DNA from: Cryptomeria japonica
Lineage: Eukaryota; Streptophyta; Pinopsida; Cupressales; Cupressaceae
NCBI RefSeq assembly: GCF_030272615.1
Contig: NC_081406.1
Location: forward strand, 172,258,361-172,322,360
Direction: 5' to 3'
DNA: 64,000 nt
Under the pieces are notes generated by a model, which worked only from the letters and a program-made list of their open reading frames with translations, was not told the origin of the DNA and ran no database searches. Numbering within the stretch: position 1 is the first letter of the stretch; every line of letters begins with the position of its first letter. The translations under genes and the position numbers were made by a program. Shown piece by piece: positions 39,664 to 52,154 of the stretch.

Positions 39664-40735
39664 TGGGATTGTGAAGAAGGAAGGCCATCAATTTTGATTC
39701 CCAATCATAATCCAGATGTTGTCGCATTAGAAATGGCCCTACTTAATGCCTCAGCCAAAATTATAAATAAAAAAGGGGAGAGAGGATCCCCTTGCCTAAT
39801 TCCCTGAGAGGAAGCAAAGAACCCTAAAGGAGAGCCATTAATCAACACTAAGAAATGGGTAGAAGATATGCATGAAAACACCAATTTAACCCAACAACAC
39901 GAAAACCCAAGGCGATTCAAGACAACAACAAGGGGCTACCAGTTAACGTGATCATAAGCTTTAAGCATGTCTAGTTTAAGGATCAGGGTCAGAACCTTTT
40001 GTTGCGAAATGGAGTGTAGAATTTCATGATCTACAATTGCACCTTCAGAGGTTTCCCTACCAGACACAAAGCCACCTGCTCCATGGAAACTATTTGAGGA
40101 AGGAGCCTAGACAGCCTAACAAAAATTGCCTTGGTAAAAATCTTATATAAAGTAGTACATAGGGCAATAGGACAAAACTCAAAAAAAAGAGGTAGGATTA
40201 TCCACTTTTGAAATAATAGTAATAAGGGTAGCATTAGTTCTCTCAAAATCTTCCTATTTCTCCTAGACTCTTCTAGAGCTAGGAAGACATCCTTTCCTAT
40301 AAAATGCCAACACTTCTGAAAAAATAAAGCCATAAAACCATTCGGACCTAGAGCCTTTTCCGGATTCATGGAAAAGACTACCTCTTTTAGCTTCTCCAAA
40401 GAGAAGGGGCCATAAGCATCTTATTATCCTCTTGAGTCACTAGAGGGCAGATCGAATTAACAAAGTCATTATTTAATGCTACAGGTTCAGCCGTAAGTAA
40501 AGACTTAAAGAACCTAAAGGCTTCAGAGGAAATATCACCCTCATCAAATAGATTTTTCCCATTAGAATCAACAATACACAAAATTCTATTGCGTTGTCTC
40601 TTAAGCTTAGTAGAAGAATGGAAAAACTTGGTATTTCTATCCCCCTCTGATAACCAAAGATCCCTTCTGCCTCCAATAAGATTCTTCCCTAGCTAGAATC
40701 TCCTTTTCTTTTTCACAAAGTTTACAATCATTATT
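39664..40735 (-). pseudogene. LINE reverse transcriptase, N-terminal half
   Basis: In pieces: a pre-RT linker (G-D-R-N-T-K-F-F-H-S-S-T, near 40,640), S-M-N-P-E-K-A-L-G-P-N-G-F (near 40,360), F-x-P-I-A-L-C-T-T-L-Y-K-I (near 40,165), and I-R-Q-G-D-P-L-S-P-F-L-F-I (near 39,790). A few frameshifts separate them. The sequence stops in the linker at about 40735; endonuclease and ORF1 are missing. Confidence 0.85.
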
Positions 40736-41599
40736 TTTTTAAAAATTATTTGAGGGAAGTAGTTTTATTCTAACTAGAGTAATTTTATGTCTATTGTTCT
40801 TCTTATTTTATATTTTAAGATCATAATTTAGAATTTAATAATTTTCAATTGTTTTATTGATGAGTATAAAATTATATAATTTATTTTTTTATTACTTTGT
40901 TATGTATTTCAATAAATAGAAATGAAATTGATTATATTGAAAATAGTTGTTATTAATATTTTAGTTTTGAGATTTTTATCTAAGTTGATTTTTTTAACTA
41001 TTTTTTAAAGATTGTTTAAGTGAAGTTATTTCTTTTTGAAAATAGAATTCTACTCTCAAAAAATTATTCTTGAAAGTAATTCTTTCATAATAGATTAATT
41101 ATTAAAAAGTTAAGCATTATATTTTAGAATTGTATAAAAATAATTTTCAACATTTAATTCTCATTATCTTTTAAATATATTTTAAGAAATGAAACATAAA
41201 TTGTATTTGATTTGTTTTTCAAAATTAGAAATTGGATCTGATTTACTTCTAAAGAAAAAGTTACATTTAATTTGTTTTTAGTTACCTTAATAATTCTATG
41301 GATAATTTTACAGAATTTTTTTCAAGAATATAAGTATACTAGAAATATATGGATAAGCAAAATGAAACTATTTATATTAAACTAAGATGCTCCTAATTTT
41401 TTAGTTTTGATATTTTTTTCTATTCTCTCATTAGTTTATATTCTTGACAAATATATATATATATATATAGAAAAATTTATGTAAAAACATCATAGATATT
41501 ATTATTGAGGTAATTATTAAAATTAAATTACTAAAATCATGACAATAAAAGTTAGCATATATATCTTCAATTTTAAGATATATAAATTACGTCCACATA
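40736..41599. other. AT-rich spacer with a short TA run
   Basis: No coding frame of interest. A (TA)n run lies at about 41447-41469. Nothing else seen. Confidence 0.6.
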
Positions 41600-43400
41600 T
41601 ATCAAGTCGTTGAATTTTAGTGTTCAATTTGGATAACTATTAAGGTCAATGTTCAATTTGGTTTAGCATTAGGGTCCAAATTGATTTAATGTTCAATTGG
41701 GTTTAATGTTAGGATTTAAATTGGTTTAGGGATAGGGTTCAATTTTGTGTAATGTTATGGTGAAGGTTTAGTTTGGTTTAGTGTTAGCTTTAGGATTAAC
41801 AATTTGTTTAAGTTTTAGAGTTCACTTTCATTTAGTGTTCAATTTGGTTTAGAGTTAGTGTTAATTTTTGGTTTTGGTTTAGTGTTAGGATTAGTGTTCA
41901 AATTAATTTAGGGTGAGGGTTTACTTTTTTTAGTGTTAAAGCTAAATTATATATAGAATTAGAGTTAGAGTTGTGATTAAAATATTAACCCTTTGATTTA
42001 ATAAGGGTTAGAGTTTGATTTTGTTTAGTATCTAATTAATGTGACAATTTACTTTTTTATTTTAGTTTTGGATGTGGGCTTTAATTTGGTTTAGTGTAGA
42101 TCTAGATTTAGGGTTAGGGTTCAATTAGATTTAGGGTAAGTGTTCAATTTAGTTGTATATTTAGTTATTAGGTTTAGGGCTAGGGTTAAATATAGTTTAG
42201 TGTTAGGGTCATAATTTATATAAAATTTAGGGTTCACTTTAGAACACTATCCTTAATATGATATGGGTTAGCATTTTATTTGATTCAATATTTGATTAGG
42301 TTTATGGTTAAGTTTCAATATGGTTTATTGTTAAATATGGTTTATTGTTCAATTAGGTTTAATGTTAATATTCAAATTGGCTTAAGGTTAGGGTTCAATT
42401 TAATTTAATGTTATGTCAGGGTTCAATTTGGTTTAGTGTTAGTGTTAAGATTCATAATTTGTGTAAGATTTAGAGTTCACTTTCATTTAGTGTTCAATTA
42501 GGTTTAGGGTTAGTGTTAATTTTTAGCTTTAGTTAGGGTTAGGTTTCAAATAAATTAAGGGTAAGGGTATACTTTTTTAAGTGTCTAATTATGTTTAGGG
42601 TTACGGTTCAATTTGGTTTACACTTTAAGTTAGGGTAGAATTTGGTCTATCGTTAAGGTTTAATTTGATATAATGTTCAATTAGATTTATGTTAAGGGCT
42701 CAACTTGGTTTAGGGTTAGGGTTATGATTCAATTTGGTGTAACTTTAATATTAAATTTGGTTTATGATTTTGGTTCAATTTGGTTAGTATTAGGGTTAGG
42801 ATTAAATTTGATTTAGTTTTAGTTTTAGGATTTACAATTTGTGTAAAAGTTAGAATTACATTTAGTTTAGAGTTAGGGCTAATATTCATTTTCATGTAAG
42901 TTTAGGTCTTCGGTTTAGTGTTAGATTTAGGGTTAAAATAAATTTAGATGACAATGACAATGAGTTTTAGATGACAATGACAATTAGGGTTAAGGTTCAA
43001 TTTGGTTTGTTGTTGTATTTGGCTTCAATTTGGTATAATGTTAGAATTAAGATTAGTATTAAGGTTCACTTTTCTTTAGTATTAGGTTTAGGGTTAAGAT
43101 TAAGGTTTAGTTTGGTTTAGTGTTATGCTTAGTGTAACATGGTTAGGGTTCAAATTAGTTGGATGTTAATTTATGAATATAGATAACAATGAAAGTCACT
43201 CTAAAAATTCATTGAGGATGGCAGTAGATTTTGGTGTTAGGGTTTGAATTAATTTATTTTTAAGGTTAAGATTCAATTTGATTTATAGTTAGCATTCAAT
43301 TTAGTTTAGTCTTACAATTCAATATGATTTAGTATTAGGTTTGATTGAATATTAAGCTCAGCATTAAGTATTATAAAGGTTATAATTAATAATATCGTAC
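41600..43400 (+). repeat. Degenerate telomere-like minisatellite, G-strand on +
   Basis: Variants of TTTAGGGTTAGGGTTCAATT and TTGGTTTAGTGTTAGG recur about every 20-60 bases. The canonical plant telomere unit is TTTAGGG. Here it is diluted by the spacer GGTTCAATTTGGTTTA. A local duplication, GATGACAATGACAAT, lies near 42949 and 42972. Confidence 0.8.
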
Positions 43401-44041
43401 TATTAGCTTTTATTTTTTAAATTTAGAAATATAAAAATTATTTTTAATCTATTTAAACTGAAAATTAAAAATTATATTCTATAAAGAGATTAAATGTGAT
43501 GTGAAATACTATATTAGTTTTGAAATATATGTGAATTTAGAAAAAATATATTTGTGTAAATTTAGAAACATTATATTTTTATTTTTGAAATTTAAAAACA
43601 TATTAAATTCTTTGAGTTATTTTTCTTTCTTTCATCTTATTATAATTTAACTCATGTTAATGTTTAGTTTGAGTTTTAAATTTGATTCTCGAATTATAAT
43701 TTTTTTTTTTATATGTATGTAGATTACTTACATTTGTATTCTCATTCATTCCTTCTTTCCTTCTACTTTAGGTCATAATTTTTTTCCCTATTTTTCAATT
43801 AAAGTTATACTAATTTACATGTTCTTATTATCATTATTCATATAGAGTGAGTGAGTGAGAGAATTTATCTATGTGTGTGCCACTTAAATTTGTATTCTCA
43901 TTCATTCCCTATTTCTTTCTTCCTTTAGCTTATAGTTTTTTCTTTATTCAACTAGGTTATATTTATTTACATGCCCTTATTATCATTATTCATAGTATGT
44001 GCATCTCTGTGTGTGTTTGTTTTTGTGTGTATGTGTGAGAA

Positions 44042-44043
<2 letters not shown>

Positions 44044-44127
<84 letters not shown>
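44044..44127. repeat. (TA)n microsatellite, about 42 units
   Basis: Uninterrupted TA dinucleotides in block S copy 1, absent from the corresponding place in copy 2. Confidence 0.97.
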
Positions 44128-44128
<1 letters not shown>

Positions 44129-45284
44129 GTTGTGTGTGTGATTGATTTTTTTATTTTAGCATGAATGTATATGAAGGAGGGAGAAAGGGAGAGAGATCAT
44201 GTGTGTCTATGGTTTGTTTGATTGATCTTTTCATTTTAACAGTGTCTGTATAATTGATCTTTTTCATTTTAACATTTTTCTAACTTTGAGCTTGTCTCTT
44301 ATTTTTTGGGGGCTCTCGACCCTTTCTCTTTAGCTATCCAAACCTCACTCTGCTCCTCCTCTTCTTTATCACCTTTCCTCACTAATAGCCTTTTAATTCT
44401 ATCATTTTTGTTGTGATAAAAAAAAAATCTACTATAATGCTTTTCTTTTCTTTCATAACAATCTCTTCCTTTGTGTTTCTCTCTCTGTGTTCTCACTTTG
44501 TGTCTCCTCTAGCGCATTACCTTTCTCTATACTAGCTTGTCTTGGTCTGCTCTTTACCATTTTTTACCTTCTTAGCTCTCTTTCATCTTGACATGGATCA
44601 TAGTGTGATTCAAAATTTTGATACACAATAACAATCGAATCTAAAAATTAAGTTGTGTTCAATTTTGGACAGTCAAATTTATTGATATCAATATTTTAAA
44701 ATTAAAAAAAAAAAAAATGTTGTAGTTTACTTGGTTGAACACAATTGATTATATAAAAATATATGAAATCAAATTATATATTTTAATGAGTTTAAAAATT
44801 TCAGTATACAGTATAAGGTTGAGGAATAGTTAACAAACCATCAAATTCTAGACTGTGCAATGTAAATTTTGGTCAATACAAATTTTTCTCTTTTTTTTTT
44901 TTTTTTTGGTAAGAACGAGTTCCTAAATTATTGCTGATTGTTTTAAGTTTGAAAAGTATAATGTTTAAATAGAATAAATTTTGATGAATAAAAATAAGAT
45001 AATTATTTAATAAGTTTTTATTAAGAAAGTTATGTAAGATATAGAATAAATCTAGGACAATAAAAAGAAAGAAAATTAATAGTTGACATGAGTCCAATTA
45101 TAAAGATTGCTTTGGTCATTTTTCCAATTAAATTATTATATGCCTCTAATTTAAGATTTAAGATTGACTTTTCAGCATGGTCATTGACTTTTTTCACAGT
45201 GGACATCTTGCCACGGAGTTGCTGGTTTTAAGAACACCATCCATTTCTACAAATCTTCTTATGCACCCCATGGAAACAAATGTT

Positions 45285-45296
45285 TCCTATAAAGAT
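45285..45296 (+). promoter_or_regulatory. Probable TATA box of HIPP-like copy B
   Basis: TCCTATAAAGAT lies about 110 bases before the ATG, and the motif is kept at the same place in copy D (CCTATAAAGACT). Conservation between copies supports it as the promoter core. Confidence 0.5.
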
Positions 45297-45401
45297 TTTG
45301 AAATACTCAAAACCCTAGTCAAATGAACTTTCAATCAATATTGATTTCTAACGAGTATACTTGTTTCAAAATTTCAGGCTCCATAGGCTATACACTCAAA
45401 C

Positions 45402-45890
45402 ATGAACATACTATCCAATTTGTGTATTTTTCAGACTTTTGAACGACAGTCTATTTTTCACTCGATTTATTGAGCAACCTATACTTTAGATCAGCAAAAA
45501 ATGGTGTTGTTAGCTATGGAGGATGAGAATAGAAAGAAACGGGCAATAAGAGCCATTGCAGGATTGAAGGTACAATGTTGAACTATATAAAGGATTGCCA
45601 TTACTTTTATTTGAAAGTAAAGAGGACAGCATACATGAATAATGTGTGTTTTGCAGACATGGATTTTGTAGTAGTGGATACGACATAGAATATGATAGCT
45701 ATAGAGGGGGATACAGATCCACATTGCATCAGAGACAAACTGAGAAAATTTGGGCTCATAGAATTATCAATTGAACTTGAATCCTACCGAAGAAGAGGAA
45801 AAAGAACCTAATGAAGACAACAAGCCAATTGAAGAAAATCAATTTAGGAGAAATAGATCTTTCTACCCCTCATATCTACTAATTCTATTA
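45402..45890 (+). pseudogene. HIPP-like HMA-domain pseudogene, copy B
   Basis: Exon 1: ATG at 45402 (intron donor GT lost). Exon 2: 45495-45569, Q-K-M-V-L-L-A-M-E-D-E-N-R-K-K-R-A-I-R-A-I-A-G-L-K, with GT at 45570. The acceptor TTGCAG precedes exon 3 at 45657: M-D-F-V-V-V-D-T-T, a TAG, I-E-G-D-T-D-P-H-C-I-R-D-K-L-R-K-F-G. A frameshift then restores an acidic tail (N-P-T-E-E-E-E-K-E-P-N-E-D). Relative to copy A, one codon is missing in the first strand and the exon 2/3 phase is off by one. Copy C shares both defects. Confidence 0.8.
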
Positions 45891-45935
45891 TGATTATGTA
45901 CTAAAGAATATTTGAACCTTTGCACTTAAAAAACA

Positions 45936-46450
45936 CACTTCATCTCCTAGTCTTCTTTCTTATTGTGCTCCAATTTCTTCAAAATTAAATTCTTCAACTG
46001 CTACGACCGTTTCTTCATACACTTAATTGGTGTTCTTTAGACAAATTTTCTTACTCTCTACACAGTGACTTTGATTTGCAGGGTGACAACATGACTATGA
46101 TTCCCTTGATTTCTTGAATCATTGGCTAACAATATCTCTTCACTCAAGCTGTTGCAACTATATCTTCAACTACCCAACTCATTGTCTTCAAGATCATTAT
46201 TCTTTTAAATGTGATTAATCTCCTTCTACTATATATGATAAACTCTAACAAACTTCTCTTTGATGACTTTAGCTTCAGATCCTTTTTGTAAGTGACACAC
46301 ACATGCTCTCCTTTCTAGTAATGAGTTGTCAAAACAACCATTCTTATCATTCTTTGTCTTCGAAAAATGATGTATCCCTGCTAATGAATACCTCTGTTCA
46401 CTAGCTCTAATCTCCTCTCTAAGCAGCTTCTCTATATCTCTCTCTCTTAC
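45936..46450 (-). other. Fragment related to the Copia-type internal DNA at 58300-58620
   Basis: Shared blocks (a TTGCAACTATA-type block, the CTTCAA...ATCATT series, ATCATTTGCTAACGG-like) align loosely with 58480-58600 in the same orientation. No frame is left. Confidence 0.4.
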
Positions 46451-46920
46451 TCATATGTATATACTAACTGCGCATACTCTACATTTGCCCTTAGATCCCC
46501 TGAGTAACAACCAGTTTTACAACCACAACTGGGTCACACTATTCAACAGTATTTTAGATCTCCAAACTTAAATGAAAATATGGAATTAGATATAAACTAT
46601 AGATAGGGAGCTAATTTATGACGATGCCCTTATGGCAGAAGATCTTATTCCATTTAATTTTTCTTTACTTTCTTACATTTTGTTTGGCTTGGCCCTTTTA
46701 TTTTCATTACATTTTTATTTTTAAAATGGTTCAATTAGACTTTGTTCATATACCTCTCTACCACCCTCACTATTTTTTTTTAATTATTATACTTATTGTT
46801 GAAACATGAGATAACTTAAAAGTGAAAGTATGTTGCCGAAACAAAACATCCAAGTACATAATAGTGATGGATCATGGATTGAAATAAAAGCAACCAAACA
46901 AGAGAAGAAAATAATTACTT
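46451..46920. other. Spacer without recognised features
   Basis: A hydrophobic 63-codon frame at 46618-46809 has no motif and is rejected. Confidence 0.5.
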
Positions 46921-47340
46921 AATTTAAACACCATTTTCTGTTGATCCAGATTATGGGTTTTTTAATAAATTGAATGAAACATAGAATGTCGTTCAAAAGT
47001 CCTTAAAATGCACTAAAATCAATGGAAAAAAATTGGACAGTACCTTCATGTTTGAGCGTATAGCCTATGGATCCTCAAACTCTGAAACAAATATGCTCGT
47101 TAGAGATCAATACCGATTTAAAGTTCATTTGACTAGGTTCTCAGTATTGCAAAGTCTTTATAGGTTTTTCGCTAGAAATGAATACCAATAGCAAAGTCAC
47201 TTGACTGGGTTTTCAAGTATTTTAAAGTCTTTCTAGCAAGAACCAATTGTCATCCGTTATGTCAATAAAAGCTAGAAATTTTGTGGAAATGATGGAAAAA
47301 TCCAGTTTCCACGAAGCTTGCATGGAAATAATTTTAGCTG
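46921..47340 (-). pseudogene. HIPP-like pseudogene, copy D, only promoter, exon 1 and start of exon 2
   Basis: On the - strand: two copies of a promoter segment (near 47,140-47,230 and 47,060-47,150, with TATAAAGACTTTGCAATACT and GAAAGACTTTAAAATACTTG), then ATG-AAG at 47049-47044 with GT, and an acceptor region (GATCAACAG, AG altered) before K-M-V-F-K-L at 46937. There the similarity ends. It keeps the Lys that copies B and C have lost. Confidence 0.7.
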
Positions 47341-47607
47341 ATTTCAAAGCAATGAGTGCTAGTACGTACATTTAGATTGCTAAAAATTCAAAACTAAAAC
47401 ATATGTTGATCTCCTGATAATTAATGTTCAAAAATTATATTTTTGACTAAAAATGTAGATTGCTTACAGAAATTTTCTACTTAAAAAAACAACAGGTGAA
47501 AGTCTGAAAAGGAAAAGAGAAGCCTCTATTTTTCAATATAGAATTTCAAATTATTTTGCGAACAGATATTTCCTGAAACCTTTACCTTATCAATGAACTA
47601 TCAATCA

Positions 47608-47805
47608 TTTTTGGTATAGCTCTATTCATTTTATGTTATTTATTATTAGTTTTTACACTTTGATGTTTATCAAAGTATCATTATTACTTTGAATCTTTTT
47701 GTAGTCTTTAATGGCCACATGCCTTTTTGATATAGCTCTATTCATTTTATGTTATTTATTATTAGTTTTTACATTTTGATGTTTATCAAAGTATTGTTAT
47801 TACTT
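47608..47805 (+). repeat. Tandem duplication, about 82 bp at a 116-bp offset
   Basis: TATAGCTCTATTCATTTTAT and the following 60 bases occur at 47615 and again at 47731, with three or so differences. Confidence 0.9.
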
Positions 47806-48104
47806 TGTCGTGTTTAATTTTATCCAACTTTTGTCTTATTAACCTTTATTTGTATTATCTTCATTTAAGTGAAATACAAAAATATATTCTCCAAATCCAC
47901 TTTCATATGTACCACCTATAATTTGACATGTGTACAAAACTTCATTGTGTATTATAACATAATCCAACAATAACCTAAGATCTAATGACACTTGATTCTA
48001 TCAATGATATAGGTTATATAGAAACAGATCAACCTTTTCAAAACATACTAATATTATAAATCAAATATAAGAGTACTCAATAGATTTAAAAAATTATATA
48101 TAAA
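47806..48104. other. AT-rich spacer
   Basis: Nothing recognised. Confidence 0.5.
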
Positions 48105-48660
48105 GATTCATTATTTTTAATACACATCCTAATGGTAATGTTTATAAAACTTTTATCTATGATAGATTGCACAAATCAAATAGTCTTGAATGTGGATTAT
48201 TTATTGCTCTCCCCCTCTCTAACCTATTTAAAAATGGATTTTCATGTTCTTATAGAGGTCCTTTGATGCATTTAAGAAGAATTAACTAGAAAAGGGTTTG
48301 ATAGTCCATGGACATGTGATACTAGCCAAAGGCCAAAGGATAATTGAATCTAGTAGTTAATCTTAGTCTTTTGCACATTTACTCAATGGTTATAAAATGA
48401 ATTCTTCAGACATAAGTGTGAAATAATATAATAATTGATACATGTTACTACTTCCATTATGAGAATCCCTAAGACTAAAATCTTTATTGCATGATCTTAT
48501 AACTAATACATAATTCAAGTTAATTGAAACATAGTCTAAAGTAAACTAGTTTTTACACAAGAACATGCCATAAATTACAAGAAGGAAATTTCATTGAAAC
48601 ATGAGAGATTTCAAAGTTTTCATATAATTCTTTGATTATAATTTGAAGGATGTCTTATTA
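48105..48660 (+). repeat. Dispersed repeat R1, copy 2
   Basis: Aligned by eye with 10590-11140; same orientation. See copy 1. Confidence 0.75.
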
Positions 48661-48804
48661 ATATGAAAATAAAAAACAACGACCTATTTTAAATTACTTA
48701 TTTTAATTTTAGAAATTCAAATAATTATTTTCACCAAATAAATTTTGGAAAATAATGACCGTAAATTTAGTTTAAAAAAACTATTATTTTTTTTAAAAAC
48801 CAGA

Positions 48805-48975
48805 AAAATGGAAAAAAAAATCGCTTCTTATCCACGAAATAATCAAGAGAGGTTACTTTTTGTTAACAACTTTTACTATCTATCATAGAGGGAGAAGATT
48901 CCTTATCGCTTTTTTTTGTGTACTGTACCAAAAAACAATCTAAACCACATAGAGGGAGAAGATTCGGTACCATGT
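48805..48975 (-). repeat. Inverted-repeat arm X, right copy, with an internal duplication
   Basis: Complementary to 35886-36035. The motif CATAGAGGGAGAAGATTC occurs twice (48884 and 48949), so this arm contains a local 65-base duplication that the left arm lacks. Confidence 0.75.
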
Positions 48976-49469
48976 TTTTTCTCCATTGAGGATAATGGAG
49001 ACTCGGAGAGAGCTATCAATCAATTTCCAGTTTTCGGCGGAGGAGACAGCTGAACATGCTTGCGAGTTGCGTGTTGTGCACTGCAGAAGAGTAGTTGTAT
49101 CACATTCTGTATTTTCGTCCACACGATACAAAGAAAAATCTTGATTTTAAATTTCCTTAATTTACTTCTGTTTCAAGTAAAGATAGTTTAAAGAGCAATA
49201 ATAACGATAGCAGTAATATTCACTAGTATATTTATATTTAAATAAATTGATGTAAAATACAGATATCTATTTTGAAGAGCATTTTTTCTTTTCATCATAA
49301 TTGAAAGCTAAAGCTAATCTTATATCTAATTGTAGCCGACCTTAATTCAACAACTAATAAATAGTAAAGTCTTTGCAATAGACTTATTTTATGTATATCT
49401 TATGTCAAGCCTTAAATTTCAAACTATCTTATGTCAATTTTTTAGTAAGGTTAGAGATTACTACTATAT
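48976..49469. other. AT-rich spacer; 63-codon - strand frame not recognised
   Basis: The - strand frame 49131-48940 has normal amino acid use but no family signal. It partly overlaps arm X. Confidence 0.4.
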
Positions 49470-51890
49470 AAATATCTTGTTGCATACAAATCCCTATTAC
49501 ATTATTACCCAATAGATAATTAGAAAATTATTTATGTTTGGCATATTTAAATAGAATATATTAAATTAATTAAATGTCAAATATTTTCAAACATAATATT
49601 GGAGTCAATCTTGTTGTATCCAATCCTTTTTACATTATACCTAATAGATTGATGTATATTATTTTTTTAGTTATATTCTTGAAATTTGTTGAATAGAAAA
49701 AGTTGCATAGATATTTCATCATATGTCTTACATTTTAATATTCAAAATATATAGAGAGCTTTATCATATTATCATATTTAGATTATGGTGATATTAAATA
49801 GATTTTATTTTTGAAAAATAAAGAAATTATTAATCAAAATTCATTATAAAAGGTTGACTCTATTGTTTAAAAAATCTATGAAACAATAACTATTTTCTAT
49901 AATTTGTTTTGATGCATACTATTACCTGTGTAATTTTCTTTATCTAAAATTTGGTATGTTTCTATATGGTAGATAGAAGTTTAAATAACATTACTACATA
50001 TTGAAGAATCATATCCCTAATTCTAACCCTAACACTAACTGAATATTTATTCTTATTCAACATTAAATCTAACCTTAATTGAATCCCACCTATAACTAAA
50101 ACTTAACTCTAACCCTTATTAAACCAAAATTGTAATCCTAATTAAACTATAATGCATCCCCTAATAAAATCTTAATAATTTATAAACCTTAACCCTAATC
50201 GTAATTGAATGTAAACCCTAATTGAACCTTATACCTTGTTAAATTCTAACCCTTTCCCTAATTCAAATGCACCACTCACTATTAACCTAAGTCAATTCTA
50301 ACCTTAACCATAATTGAACCGAACCCTAATCTTATTTCAATCCAAAACTTATCCTTAACCTAATTGAACCACAACATTAAACCCTACCTTAATTAAACTT
50401 TAATTGTAATCTTAAATCTAATCAAATTTTAACACTAATTGGTCTCTAATCTTGAGTCTAATTGAACCAAAACTTAAACCCTAACGGAGCAAATTGAACC
50501 ATAACCCTAACCCTAGGCAAACACTTACCCTAGTTAAACTCTAACCCTAAACCTTATGGAGCCATAATCCTAATATTATTTGAACCCTAACCCTAATACT
50601 AGTTGCACCCAACCCTATATGATTCCTAACCCTTACCCTTCTATATGAGCCCTAACCCTTACCCTTCCACTAATTGAATTCTAACCCAAACCCTAACCCT
50701 AACCATATTTGATTCCCAACCCTAACATATTGAATAATCCTAGCCCTATCTCTAATGCTAAACCTAAATATAAATTTTTACCTTTATTGAACTTTGTCCC
50801 TGACCAAGTAATTAAACCTCAATTGTTATTAAAACCTAACCCTAAATCTTATTGAACCAAAATTGTAATCCTAATTCAACTATAATCCTTTCCAAATTTT
50901 AATCCTAATAATTTATGAACCTTAACTCTAATCTTGAATTAAAGTTGACTCTAATTGAATCACAACCCTAATTGAACCCTACTCCATATTAAATTCTAAC
51001 ACTTTCCCTAATTGAAACATAATTATTGCCATTAACCTGATTGAATTGTAACAATAACATTAATTGGACCTAACCCTAATCTTATTTCAATCCCAAACTT
51101 ATCCCTAACCCTAATTTAAAATCAATCACATTTTAATAAAAGTAACTAGTTCAATAATAAGTTAGCTTAAATTGATTAACTTTAAAATTGATTTCAAGTT
51201 TTGTTAAATTAAACATACCTTATTTTAATATAATAACTTTTATTTGAGTTTAATTTTAATTAGAAAAAAAAATGTTTTGCATACTTAAATCAACTATATT
51301 AAATAGAAAAATCTATATATTAAATGTCAAGATTTATCCTTCTCACACATATTTTTAACCTTAATCTTGGAGTTTATCTTGTTGCATGCAATCCCATTTA
51401 CATTATTACCTAAAAGATCATTAAAAAATGATTTATGTTTGGCATATTTAAATCAAATATATATTAATTTAATTAAATGTTAAATACTTTTAAATGTAAT
51501 CTTGGAGTCAATCTTATTGTATCCAATATTATTTACATTATTACTTAATACATTGTTGCACATTATCCAATATTCAAAATATATGAGAGCCTTATTGAAC
51601 CAAAATTGTAATCATAATTAAACTATAATCCATCCCCTAATCAAATCTTAATCATTTATAACCCTTAACTCTAATCCTAAATGAATCCTGGCCTTACCCT
51701 AATTGAACCCTATTCCTTATTAAATTTATGAAACCTTATAACTTATTAAATTCTAACTCTTCACTAATTGAAACACACCCCTCATTATTACCCTGATTGA
51801 ATTAAAACCTTAATTCTAATTAGACTTAACTCTAATCTTATTTCAATCCCAAACTTATCCCTAACCCTAATTAAAAATCAATGATTTATT
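49470..51890 (-). repeat. Telomere-like array (C-strand on +) in a higher-order duplication
   Basis: CCCTAA-type units with AATTGAACC spacers fill 50010-50790 and recur to 51890. A block starting AAAATTGTAATC occurs near 50126, 50859 and 51602, giving a period of 733-743 bases. The flanking block CTTGTTGCAT...ACATTATTACC occurs near 49470 and again near 51380. Orientation is opposite to the 41600-43400 array. Confidence 0.8.
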
Positions 51891-52154
51891 TTAATTAACT
51901 AACAATTTTATGAAAAATACATGATAATACATTATGAAATTTTCTATCTAAAATTTGGTATGTTATTATATGGGAGATAGAAGGACATAGAAGTTTGAAT
52001 AAGATTACATGTTATATTTTAATCCCAATCAACTGTTTAGAGGTTGTCTTCACCCTACTATTTGTAGGGATAAAAATGTATAAAAATTAAATAAAAGTTT
52101 TTCTTTGTTTTATTTTAAAAAACAAGAATATAGTAAAATTCACATTAAAGTTCT
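51891..52154. other. AT-rich spacer
   Basis: Nothing recognised. Confidence 0.5.

Larger units (their letters stand above)
36036..40735 (-). mobile_element. 5'-truncated LINE, - strand, with poly(A) tail
   Basis: The T-run at 36030-36061 is the poly(A) tail of a - strand element, preceded (on that strand) by a TTAATATAATTTCAGTGG end similar to that of the LINE at 10,500. The coding order RT, zinc region, RNase H, then a 1.4-kb T/G-rich 3' region is complete. The 5' end stops in the linker before the RT (near 40,735), a typical 5' truncation. It looks younger than the 5.6-kb LINE because a 328-codon RT frame is open. Confidence 0.85.
43600..45935 (+). repeat. Segmental duplicate block S, copy 1 (contains HIPP-like copy B)
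   Basis: It aligns in the same orientation with 53905-56130: the TACATTTGTATTCTCATTCA start, the pyrimidine-rich middle, the TTAGCTCTCTTTCATCTTGA block, the promoter and the HIPP exons. Copy 1 carries an 84-base (TA)n and a longer poly-T. Confidence 0.85.

Noticed and set aside
36030-40735. Target duplication of the - strand LINE
   Set aside because: The poly-T run and the T/A-rich sequence at the truncated end make any match meaningless by eye.
41600-43400. A true telomere end
   Set aside because: The TTTAGGG units are too degenerate and are interrupted by other spacers. Ordinary transposon DNA lies on both sides.
44299-44496. Charged 65-codon - strand frame
   Set aside because: It arises from a pyrimidine-rich tract in block S. 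The matching place in copy 2 (54,480-54,680) does not keep the frame.
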